64,000 nt of DNA from a virus: positions 20,476 to 84,475 of the IMG/VR virus record IMGVR_UViG_3300044632_000794. One strand, given 5' to 3'. The translations under genes were made by a program, and so were the position numbers. Of the stretch, positions 43,558 through 50,209 are shown piece by piece. The notes below the pieces were generated by a model. That model was given only the letters and a program-made list of their open reading frames with translations, did not search any database and was not told where the DNA came from. The first letter of the stretch is position 1. The number at the start of each line of letters is the position of its first letter.

Positions 43558-44532
43558 ATGAAAAAACTAATTGCAGTTGGTCTTATTTCCGTTTCAATTT
43601 CAATTATGGCAACGCCTGCACAGGCAAATTTAAAGACACGGACTTTAGTTCCAACTCTAGCCATTTTAGACACCGCCTTGGATACATCAATACCATTAAT
43701 TAAATCAAGATTATCTGGAGAAGTTTGCATACTTGATTGGCCATCTTGTCCCAATGGTAGTTCTTTTATGGAAGGCGAAGGGTCCACCACTCTTCCAATG
43801 AACATTCTTTCTAATATAAACTTTAGTCACGGTACTCAAATGGCTTCAGTAGCATTGCAAAGTAACCCAGATTTAAATATAGTTTTTGTTAGAATCTTTG
43901 GGAACACTTCATCAGGAGAAAGAGAAAGAACTGGGATTAGTACTTTAGTAAATGCATTAAATTGGGTTAGTGTTAATAGGGAAAAATATAACATAGTTGC
44001 GGTATCTGCATCGCAGGGAGCATCTGGGCCTGTTATTAATAAGCCATCAAACTCAAGCTATTGTGCAGTAACACCTTTAGATAAAGTAGTTACTGATTTG
44101 AGCAACTCTGGTATTCCAGTATTCTTTCCATCTGGAAACAGTGGTGCAGATCCTAGAATGAAAAACAAAATTGAATGGCCATCGTGCATAAGTCAGTCCA
44201 TTGCAGTTGGTGGAGTTTTTGTTAATGATGAAATAGGAAAATCAATTAAGCCAAAGCTTAACATACAAAGTAATTATGACAAAAATCTTGTTGATATCTG
44301 GGGGGAATGGAATAGTAAGTCTATTTACCCTGGTAATATAAATGGAATTTCTATTGGAACTTCTGTTTCAACTCAAGTTATTGCCGCAAAATATGTGGCT
44401 TTAAAGGCTGCAAAGCCAAACTTTTCTTCTGCACAGATAATTACGTTGATGAAATCATCTTCTGATATAGTGGTTAATTCAGCAAAACAAAGGGTTTATT
44501 TATTTAATCTAAGAAAGGCTATCAATGGATAA
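43558..44532 (+). CDS. Secreted subtilisin-like serine protease (S8)
   Basis: 324 aa. Signal peptide ends near ATPAQA (residues 19-23). Catalytic Asp38 (AILDTALD), His near 90 (SHGTQMAS), oxyanion Asn in PSGNSGAD and Ser near 270 (GTSVSTQVIA). Order and spacing fit a compact subtilase. It would act outside the membrane. Expressed from a near-consensus leaderless promoter. Confidence 0.88.
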   Translation: MKKLIAVGLISVSISIMATPAQANLKTRTLVPTLAILDTALDTSIPLIKSRLSGEVCILDWPSCPNGSSFMEGEGSTTLPMNILSNINFSHGTQMASVALQSNPDLNIVFVRIFGNTSSGERERTGISTLVNALNWVSVNREKYNIVAVSASQGASGPVINKPSNSSYCAVTPLDKVVTDLSNSGIPVFFPSGNSGADPRMKNKIEWPSCISQSIAVGGVFVNDEIGKSIKPKLNIQSNYDKNLVDIWGEWNSKSIYPGNINGISIGTSVSTQVIAAKYVALKAAKPNFSSAQIITLMKSSSDIVVNSAKQRVYLFNLRKAING

Positions 44533-44752
44533 AAATGTAACCGTAATGCAAGCAATAGTTGAAGATGTTGCAACAGAGCTATATCAGTTGTGGTACAACT
44601 CAGTTCCAGCCGAACAGAGAACAGAAGAATCTTCTAAGGCAATGGCAAAAAATGCTTCAGAGACAACATTCTTTGTAGTACAAAAGTTTATGGATAAATT
44701 TAATGCAGAAGCAGAAAATCTGAAATCTGTTGACAAAGGCTCTGAAATTTAG
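44525..44752 (+). CDS. Small helical hypothetical protein
   Basis: 75 aa, overlapping the protease end by 8 nt. Predicted all-helical (MQAIVEDVATELYQLWYNSV). Function unknown. The next gene's promoter lies in its 3' end. Confidence 0.55.
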   Translation: MDKNVTVMQAIVEDVATELYQLWYNSVPAEQRTEESSKAMAKNASETTFFVVQKFMDKFNAEAENLKSVDKGSEI

Positions 44753-44758
44753 TATTAT
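44730..44758 (+). promoter_or_regulatory. Leaderless promoter TTGACA-17-TATTAT
   Basis: -35 44730-44735, -10 44753-44758, ATG 44765 exactly at predicted +1. Confidence 0.75.
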
Positions 44759-44764
44759 ACTTAT

Positions 44765-45073
44765 ATGATAGTAACTGATGAGAATTTCGATAGCGTAGTA
44801 TCTAGTCATAAAACTATACTTATCGATTTTTGGGCACCCTGGTGTGGCCCATGCAAAAAGGTGTCTCCAATATTAGATGAGATATCTTCAGAGAGTGGAT
44901 TATGGGTTGGAAAGTTAAATGTTGATGAGAATCCTATCAAATCAGCGGAATACTCAATAACCTCAATCCCATACATGGTACTATTTAGATCTGGAAAGCC
45001 AGTTAAAACTATTACTGGTGCAAAACCTAAGCATATTATGCTGGAAGAGCTTTCAGAATGGATCTCAGAATGA
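44765..45073 (+). CDS. trxA: Thioredoxin
   Basis: 102 aa, full-length thioredoxin fold. The active site is WCGPC (Cys27, Cys30), with SITSIPYMVLF (cis-Pro) and GAKPKHIMLEEL. A dithiol reductant; it could serve AhpC, ribonucleotide reductase or the oxygenases. Leaderless transcript. Confidence 0.95.
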   Translation: MIVTDENFDSVVSSHKTILIDFWAPWCGPCKKVSPILDEISSESGLWVGKLNVDENPIKSAEYSITSIPYMVLFRSGKPVKTITGAKPKHIMLEELSEWISE

Positions 45074-45243
45074 AAATGAAACTATTTAATTTCTGGATTA
45101 AATTTGGATATCGTAAGGGTTGGGTTTCGGATGTATTTTGCGATACACACGATGGTCCGCCTTTAACGGATGAAGAAATGCAAGAATGGGAAGAAGGAGG
45201 AGATCCCTGCTCTTTCCATGTAAAAATAAATGCACTACATTAA
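45070..45243 (+). CDS. Small hypothetical actinophage protein
   Basis: 57 aa from ATG 45070 (ATGA overlap with trxA); 45058 and 45076 are alternatives. FCDTHDGPPLTDEEMQEWEE and a later GGDPC are typical of a small conserved phage protein with two Cys and His. Function unknown. Confidence 0.6.
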   Translation: MKMKLFNFWIKFGYRKGWVSDVFCDTHDGPPLTDEEMQEWEEGGDPCSFHVKINALH

Positions 45244-45268
45244 ATTTCTGTAATCGCAAAGGTTACAG
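45213..45268 (+). promoter_or_regulatory. Promoter TTTCCA-17-TACATT with 5'-terminal hairpin
   Basis: -35 45213-45218, -10 45236-45241. The predicted +1, 45248, is the first base of CTGTAA-N9-TTACAG (45248-45268). AAGGAG follows before ATG 45292. Confidence 0.6.
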
Positions 45269-45291
45269 AGGAAATAAGGAGAATAAATTAA

Positions 45292-46452
45292 ATGAACTCA
45301 TTTAAGAAAATCGCACTAGCCATGGTTGCAGCCATGACTTTGGGCACAATGGTAGCAACACCTGCAAGTGCTGCTGTAATGACAGTCGCTGTCGATCTCG
45401 CTGGAACGGCTAACACAACTGCCTCAGCAATCGCAACACCTGCATCATTGCCAGTCCCAGCAGACAACACAGTTGACGCTGCTGACGCACTTAAGTTCGT
45501 CGCAACAGTTGACACAGGAACAGTCGTTTCTGTAGTAACAACAAACGCAACAATCGTTTCTGCACTACACACAACCGCTGCACCAGTAACATCGGCATCA
45601 GGCTCTTCAAGCCTAAGCATTGCAACTGGTACAGGAACAACTGCAACATTCTATGTCTACACAAAGACAACAGCAATCGGTACAGTTGTAATTACCAATG
45701 GTGGAACACAACTTACATACTACGTACAGGGAACTGCTGGTAAGATTAATAACCTAACAGTTTCTGCTCCAGCATCTGGTGCTGCAGGAACAAAGCAGGA
45801 TATTCTAGTCACAGCAACAGACGTATTTGGAAACAAGGTTTCTGCTAAGTCTCTTACTGCAACAGTATTTGCTGCTACAGCAACACTAGATTCAGCAACA
45901 GCAACAACTGGTGCTACACTTTCAGACTTTGGAGTTGCAAAGTTTACCGCAACACTTCCAACAACTGGAACACGAGCACTAATTATGTTTGCTCCAACTA
46001 CATCAACTGACGCAAATTCAGCAGATGTCGTTGGCCTAACTGCTCGCACACTTGCACCATTTGCTGAGGTAACAGTTCGTGATCTAGTATCAGAACTTGC
46101 AGCACAAACTGCTGCTAAGGATGCAGCACTTGCTGCTAAGGCAATCTCAGATGCTGCAGTCGTAAAGGCTGCTTCAGATGCTGTTGCTGCTAAGGCTGCT
46201 TCAGATGCTGCTCTCGCAGCAGAGAAGGCTGCTTCTGCAACTGCACTTGCTGCCGAGAAGGCTGCTTCTGCTAAGGCACTTGCTGATGCAAAGGCTGCTT
46301 CGGATGCAGTTGTACTTGCTAAGGATGCAACCATCGCTAAGCTAACAGCAGATAATGCTGCTGCACTTAAGTCAATCAAGACCGCTTTCAATGCACTTGC
46401 AAAGAAGTGGAATGCAAAGAATCCAAATGCAAAGGTTACTTACCTAAAGTAA
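45292..46452 (+). CDS. Secreted Ala/Thr-rich surface protein
   Basis: 386 aa. Signal peptide MNSFKKIALAMVAAMT...ASA, then beta-sandwich-like Thr/Ala-rich domains (about 30-265), a long Ala-rich coiled coil (265-365) and a Lys/Asn-rich end. Codon and base use differ from neighbours: many AAG, GCA and CTT codons and visibly higher GC, consistent with strong expression or recent host origin. It is monocistronic, with its own hairpin leader and terminator. It resembles actinobacterial S-layer-like or abundant exported proteins. Surface mimicry or exclusion is speculative. Confidence 0.7.
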   Translation: MNSFKKIALAMVAAMTLGTMVATPASAAVMTVAVDLAGTANTTASAIATPASLPVPADNTVDAADALKFVATVDTGTVVSVVTTNATIVSALHTTAAPVTSASGSSSLSIATGTGTTATFYVYTKTTAIGTVVITNGGTQLTYYVQGTAGKINNLTVSAPASGAAGTKQDILVTATDVFGNKVSAKSLTATVFAATATLDSATATTGATLSDFGVAKFTATLPTTGTRALIMFAPTTSTDANSADVVGLTARTLAPFAEVTVRDLVSELAAQTAAKDAALAAKAISDAAVVKAASDAVAAKAASDAALAAEKAASATALAAEKAASAKALADAKAASDAVVLAKDATIAKLTADNAAALKSIKTAFNALAKKWNAKNPNAKVTYLK

Positions 46453-46462
46453 TTAGTTAAAT

Positions 46463-46492
46463 AATGGGGCAGGTGCACGTGCCTGCCCCATT
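46463..46492 (+). terminator. Strong stem-loop after the surface-protein gene
   Basis: AATGGGGCAGG / CCTGCCCCATT, 11-bp stem and 8-nt loop, 10 nt after the stop codon. The downstream U-tract is poor (ACTACTATT), but it is the strongest hairpin nearby. Confidence 0.75.
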
Positions 46493-46505
46493 ACTACTAT
46501 TATGA

Positions 46506-46511
46506 TAAAAT
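46506..46511 (+). promoter_or_regulatory. Leaderless -10 for 46519
   Basis: TAAAAT, preceded by TATGA (extended -10-like), seven bases before ATG. No recognisable -35, which would fall inside the terminator hairpin. Confidence 0.5.
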
Positions 46512-46518
46512 AGATATT

Positions 46519-46671
46519 ATGGAATGGGATCATTTTCACACAATTAAAAAAAAAGTTTTAAACGAATTAATTAATGAAATAGAAAATTTAGAATTTCCGC
46601 CAGACTGGAGACCTAAAGATGTTTTAGCTCTCGTACTTAGAAAATTAAAAGAAAAAGAGGAATCATGTTAA
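46519..46671 (+). CDS. Small charged helical protein
   Basis: 50 aa, predicted helical, with FPPDWRPKDVLALVLRKLKE. It overlaps the basic repeat protein gene by 7 nt and supplies its SD (GAGG). Function unknown. Confidence 0.55.
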   Translation: MEWDHFHTIKKKVLNELINEIENLEFPPDWRPKDVLALVLRKLKEKEESC

Positions 46672-46913
46672 CTAAATTAAAAATAAATATTCTGGGTTGG
46701 CTCGGTGTCACACCAAAAGAAGTTGTGTTTGAAAAAATTGACACTGTTGTTATTAAGAAAGCTGCCAAGAAGGCACCAGCCAAGAAGGCACCAGCCAAGA
46801 AGGCACCAGCCAAGAAGGCACCAGCCAAGAAGGCACCAGCCAAGAAGGCACCAGCCAAGAAGGCACCAGCCAAGAAGTCTTCAGGCGGAGGAAAAGGATC
46901 TGCAGTACTATAA
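46665..46913 (+). CDS. Histone H1-like (KKAPA)7 basic protein
   Basis: 82 aa. A ~30-residue N-terminal part is followed by seven perfect KKAPA pentapeptides and a Gly/Ser/Lys end. Such Lys/Ala/Pro tails bind DNA non-specifically, as in bacterial H1-like and mycobacterial HU tails. Possible nucleoid or phage DNA condensation factor. Confidence 0.65.
   Translation: MLTKLKINILGWLGVTPKEVVFEKIDTVVIKKAAKKAPAKKAPAKKAPAKKAPAKKAPAKKAPAKKAPAKKSSGGGKGSAVL
46767..46871 (+). repeat. 7 x 15-bp perfect tandem repeat (KKAPA)
   Basis: Seven exact copies of AAGAAGGCACCAGCC in frame. Perfect identity suggests recent expansion; copy number should vary among relatives. Confidence 0.95.
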
Positions 46914-47143
46914 TGGAATCTAAAAAGAGAAGTTCTATTAAGGCAATAAGCTATACTGCATTTCACGTAGGTGTTGCTAGCTTACTATTCTCGTATTTAA
47001 TATATGTTATTACTGGTGAATGGGAAAACGAATACTTAGAGCCCATAACTATAGGTTTTCTAGTATACGTTGCTTGGGAAATTGTTGGATACTTTATATT
47101 TGAAAGAATTTGGAATAATCGCTGGCTCAGGAAGATCAAATAA
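46913..47143 (+). CDS. DUF2061-like membrane protein (second copy)
   Basis: 76 aa. RSSIKAISYTAF, two hydrophobic helices, then FERIWNNRWLRKIK parallel the DUF2061 pattern of the 32349 protein. Inner membrane; function unknown. Confidence 0.6.
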   Translation: MESKKRSSIKAISYTAFHVGVASLLFSYLIYVITGEWENEYLEPITIGFLVYVAWEIVGYFIFERIWNNRWLRKIK

Positions 47144-47150
47144 TTAAACA

Positions 47151-47945
47151 ATGAAATTTCATTGGATGATCAGGCATGAAGATACAAGCCCAGATGGTTT
47201 AAAAAAAGCTTTTAACTATATTAATAGCTTTGGGTATAACTCATGCATGTTAACTTACCATTCAAGAGAAAATGACATGTTTATTAAGCTTGCTAGGGCA
47301 ATAGACCCAAGCATAGCGTTAAAATATATTATAGCAATGAGAACCTATGCCATAAGCCCAGAGTACCTTGGGCTTATGGTAAAAGGCTTTGAAGAGATTG
47401 CAAAAGATAAGATTATGTTTAATATAGTTGCTGGGGACCTACATGCAAATGAAACTAGTGTAGAGGATATGGTTGATTCTACTATGTTGGCCACATCCCA
47501 GGATAGAGTTAAATACACTGGGTTATGGTTAGAAAAATTCGTTAACTTGGAAATTTTAAAAGGCCGCATTCCGAAGATGTTTATGAGCGGAACTTCAAAA
47601 GCCACATTTGAAAACTGCAAAAAATTTAATGGCGGTGCCATGGTAATGGTTGATTATTATATGGAAAATAAAGAGTTCCTATCTCAATTTGATACCAGGT
47701 GTGTAAGTCTACAGATATGTATTAGAGATACAGATGAAGAAGCTAATGAAGTAAAGCATGCAAATTATGATGGGGACAAGCTAAAGTGGTGCTATTTTTA
47801 TTCAGAAAAGACTTTATTGGAAAAGCTAATTGATCTGAAAAAAAATGGAGTAACTGATATAATGGTTACTGGACTACCATTTGACCCTGAAGTTTATAGG
47901 GTTCATGAATTTATAAAGAAAAATATGGAGATTTTTAATGGATGA
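47151..47945 (+). CDS. Luciferase-like (SsuD-type) monooxygenase-like protein
   Basis: 264 aa. A TIM-barrel pattern like flavin/F420-dependent luciferase-like enzymes: an N-terminal strand MKFHWMI, ARAIDPSIALKYIIAMR, EYLGLMVKGFEEIAKDKI, FNIVAGD, and a late GVTDIMVTGLPFD. Flavin-dependent desulfonation or oxidation is typical of the family. Overlaps the oxygenase gene downstream. Divergent, so moderate confidence. Confidence 0.6.
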   Translation: MKFHWMIRHEDTSPDGLKKAFNYINSFGYNSCMLTYHSRENDMFIKLARAIDPSIALKYIIAMRTYAISPEYLGLMVKGFEEIAKDKIMFNIVAGDLHANETSVEDMVDSTMLATSQDRVKYTGLWLEKFVNLEILKGRIPKMFMSGTSKATFENCKKFNGGAMVMVDYYMENKEFLSQFDTRCVSLQICIRDTDEEANEVKHANYDGDKLKWCYFYSEKTLLEKLIDLKKNGVTDIMVTGLPFDPEVYRVHEFIKKNMEIFNG

Positions 47946-48618
47946 TGTAAAGATAATTAATAATTTTATATCTAAAGAAGATATTGATATATTTAGAAAA
48001 TACATAGACAACAATTGGGAAGATCAGACCTTGTTTAGACATAGGGTTGGGTTAGCATTCAATAAAGGATTAGCAGTGAGAGCTGTTTTCCCAGACGAGA
48101 AGCCAGCATCATTATTTAAAGAGCTAGAAGACATAGTGTATAAACATTCTGAAAAATTTTTAAACCTATCTAAAGATCTTTTTTCTGACGATAGAGAGGT
48201 TTATTTTTATGGCGTATCTATTACTAGATTGAGCAAAGATATTCAAATAAGAATTCACGCAGACATCCATGAAGACTTTAGTGATTTAGTTTATTCTGGA
48301 GTAATGTATTTAAATGATGATTATGAGGGTGGAGAGATAACATTTGTTGATAGCCACGAGTTTACCGAAAAAGATATAAAGATGGATTACTCTAAAGGAT
48401 TGCTGGTTCCATTTCCTATTTATGAAGACTCATTAGGAGGATTTTCCTATAAGCCTGTAGCTGGAGATATTGTTATATTCCCAGCTAATAAGTTGCACGG
48501 AGGTAAGGTGGTAATTGATGGAACTAGGGACGCAATAGTCTTTTGGTCTACGTTATCAAAAGAGTACGCATTTGAAGGTTTTGACTCAGACAGAGTCTTA
48601 AAAAAGATAAGAAGCTGA
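47938..48618 (+). CDS. 2OG-Fe(II) oxygenase
   Basis: 226 aa. RIHADIHEDF (HxD), LNDDYEGGEI, YKPVAGDIVIFPA, KLHGGKVV (distal His) and a basic residue in GTRDAIVFWS. P4H-like, with an insertion between strands. Coupled to the luciferase-like gene, suggesting sequential oxidation of one metabolite or protein. Confidence 0.8.
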   Translation: MDDVKIINNFISKEDIDIFRKYIDNNWEDQTLFRHRVGLAFNKGLAVRAVFPDEKPASLFKELEDIVYKHSEKFLNLSKDLFSDDREVYFYGVSITRLSKDIQIRIHADIHEDFSDLVYSGVMYLNDDYEGGEITFVDSHEFTEKDIKMDYSKGLLVPFPIYEDSLGGFSYKPVAGDIVIFPANKLHGGKVVIDGTRDAIVFWSTLSKEYAFEGFDSDRVLKKIRS

Positions 48619-48632
48619 TAGGTTGAATATGC

Positions 48633-48755
48633 ATGTTTAGTGGATTTTGTGAAATAAAAGGCTGTGGGAAAAAAGCAACAAGACTTTCAGGGCACCAATC
48701 TGGCCCAATAATTGATATATGTGATGATTGCTGGCATGAGCAATATAAGTCCTAA
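48633..48755 (+). CDS. Four-Cys mini-protein
   Basis: 40 aa. C-x4-C and CDDC form a small zinc site around a beta hairpin. Too short for most gene finders. Function unknown. Confidence 0.5.
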   Translation: MFSGFCEIKGCGKKATRLSGHQSGPIIDICDDCWHEQYKS

Positions 48756-48767
48756 TCAACTAAATGC

Positions 48768-48804
48768 TATAATAGTTCTATAAGCGGAATACTAGTCCCG
48801 CTTA
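48768..48804 (+). promoter_or_regulatory. -10 box with 5' hairpin for 48831
   Basis: TATAAT 48768-48773; TAAGCGG-N10-CCGCTTA (48781-48804) begins at +2. AGGAG precedes the ATG. Confidence 0.6.
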
Positions 48805-48830
48805 AATAAATAACCTATAGGAGTAATAAC

Positions 48831-48983
48831 ATGTCAGACGGAAAAGATTTAAACGGATTTACATCACCAAAGGTAAACGATTCAACCGTATGGGGCAATA
48901 ACGAGCAGTATGCAGCTGATCCAAAGGCAGCATTCCCATCAACAGACGTTTCAAACCAAGCGCAGGCTCAGGGACCTAAGTAA
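48831..48983 (+). CDS. Small hydrophilic protein
   Basis: 50 aa, Asn/Gln/Ala/Pro-rich, likely disordered (STVWGNNEQYAADPK). Hairpin leader and strong SD suggest high expression. First of a run of mini-genes. Confidence 0.55.
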   Translation: MSDGKDLNGFTSPKVNDSTVWGNNEQYAADPKAAFPSTDVSNQAQAQGPK

Positions 48984-48984
48984 C

Positions 48985-49077
48985 ATGTGCTTTGAGTGCG
49001 GTTGCGAAAGCGTAGGAAGTGAAACTGGAGTTAAAGAAGTTAGCATCCAGGATGTATCAGATCAAAGGAATCAATAA
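48985..49077 (+). CDS. CxxCxC mini-protein
   Basis: 30 aa, starting MCFECGCES. The N-terminal MC-x2-C-x-C is the same pattern as the Ni-binding N-terminus of HypB (MCxxCGC). TAATG-coupled to a second protein of this type. Metal binding is inferred. Confidence 0.5.
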   Translation: MCFECGCESVGSETGVKEVSIQDVSDQRNQ

Positions 49078-49184
49078 TGTGTAAAGATTGTTCATGTGGA
49101 AAAGATGAGCAGATTCAAAATGAATCAGGTCCATCACCAGCTAGTAACAATGTTGTGACTATATCACAAATTAAAGGTGCATAG
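49077..49184 (+). CDS. CxxCxC mini-protein (second)
   Basis: 35 aa, starting MCKDCSCGK, with the same MC-x2-C-x-C motif, then a Ser/Asn-rich tail. Overlaps both neighbours by one base. A tandem pair of possible metal-binding peptides. Confidence 0.5.
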   Translation: MCKDCSCGKDEQIQNESGPSPASNNVVTISQIKGA

Positions 49185-49360
49185 TGTCAGAAAATGTTGT
49201 AAACTCTGGAGAGGCAACTAAAAAAAATCCTTCTCAGGGTAAATTTAAATCTGGTATTCATGAAAAAAGACCTCCAATGAAAGTGGATGTTAATAAACAT
49301 GGCATAAGGAGAGAAACTCCTGCAGTTCCACCTAAAAAGGTGGGCAGGAAAAAAATATAA
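49184..49360 (+). CDS. Small basic protein
   Basis: 58 aa, GTG start overlapping the previous stop. Lys/Pro-rich and probably disordered (PAVPPKKVGRKKI end). Function unknown. Confidence 0.5.
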   Translation: MSENVVNSGEATKKNPSQGKFKSGIHEKRPPMKVDVNKHGIRRETPAVPPKKVGRKKI

Positions 49361-49530
49361 TGTCTCCAAAAAAATTTGGTAAACACCCATCTTTTAATGA
49401 TACTATCATAAAAGATGGAAAGATTATAAAAATTAGAAAAGACGGTAGAATTAAATCTATTGTAGATGATTATCATCCAAATCATAAAGGGGATAAAAAA
49501 TTAGAAAACTTCAAGACGGAACAGAAGTAG
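49360..49530 (+). CDS. Small basic protein
   Basis: 56 aa, TAATG-coupled. Beta hairpin-like centre (IIKDGKIIKIRKDGRIKSIV) suggests a repeated KIRKDG module. Overlaps the next gene. Confidence 0.5.
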   Translation: MSPKKFGKHPSFNDTIIKDGKIIKIRKDGRIKSIVDDYHPNHKGDKKLENFKTEQK

Positions 49531-49730
49531 AAGAATTTTCACACCCCATAGATTTAATAATACATACTAAAGCGCCAGCTAAATGGAAAATTATTGATAT
49601 GGAAACTGGTCAAGAATACATTGGAAACCAAGATCCTCATGAAACTTTTTCTGAAGTATTGAGATCTAAGGTTTTTAATGGTAAAATTGGACAATGGAAG
49701 AAAATAAAAGGGAGAATTAAAAATGAATGA
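49500..49730 (+). CDS. Hypothetical protein with ATT start codon
   Basis: 76 aa. The frame is closed by TAA two codons upstream (49494-49496). The first possible initiator is ATT 49500, with AAAGGGG at 49486-49492 and 7-nt spacing, a near-ideal Shine-Dalgarno. The only ATG in frame is far inside. Protein is alpha/beta (KAPAKWKIIDMETGQEYIG). It overlaps the next ATG by 8 nt. Function unknown. Confidence 0.6.
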   Translation: MRKLQDGTEVEEFSHPIDLIIHTKAPAKWKIIDMETGQEYIGNQDPHETFSEVLRSKVFNGKIGQWKKIKGRIKNE

Positions 49731-50205
49731 AGATTTAAAGCCAGCTGGGTGGATAGACGAAGATTTAATTGAAGAAGCTGTAAGTTTTCTTTTTAAAGAT
49801 TTAAATTTAGAAGACTATAAATATTTAAATATTCATTTTATACCCAATATTCTTAGCGACATGTGCTCTGTTGAAGTAAAAGAATTAAGAGATGGCTATC
49901 AGATGATTGATGGAATAGCATTGGTAATAGTAACCTGTAATTCTAATGAGGAAAAAGATCAGTGGATAAAGGAAAATGATATTCCAGATTCCTGGAATGT
50001 ATTTTTAGATCACGATAGAGATATATCTAAGAAGTTTTCTAATTTAAATATAGAGTATGATATCCCAGACAGGCTTTCCTGTCTAGTTGATATAGATGGC
50101 CATTTACTTTGGTCAATGAAAAGTGGATTAGCAGAAAAAAGAGATATGCTTCTTTCAAATAAATTTAATAAGAGTTTTGAAAATTTAATAGATATAGCAG
50201 AATAG
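49723..50205 (+). CDS. Hypothetical protein, possibly peroxiredoxin-like fold
   Basis: 160 aa. IALVIVTCNSNEEKDQWIKE, then WNVFLDHDRDISKKFSNLNI and RLSCLVDIDGHLLWSM follow the strand-helix pattern of Bcp/TSA peroxiredoxins, but the usual T-x-x-C motif is not convincing. Called only as a thioredoxin-fold candidate. Confidence 0.4.
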   Translation: MNEDLKPAGWIDEDLIEEAVSFLFKDLNLEDYKYLNIHFIPNILSDMCSVEVKELRDGYQMIDGIALVIVTCNSNEEKDQWIKENDIPDSWNVFLDHDRDISKKFSNLNIEYDIPDRLSCLVDIDGHLLWSMKSGLAEKRDMLLSNKFNKSFENLIDIAE

Positions 50206-50209
50206 TTTT

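Noticed and set aside
45720-46391. 223-codon open frame on the minus strand
   Set aside because: Shadow of the Ala/Thr-rich surface gene; GC-biased third positions keep the opposite frame open. No SD or promoter.
46637-46966. Minus-strand GAFLA-repeat frame
   Set aside because: Reverse reading of the KKAPA repeat inside a supported gene.
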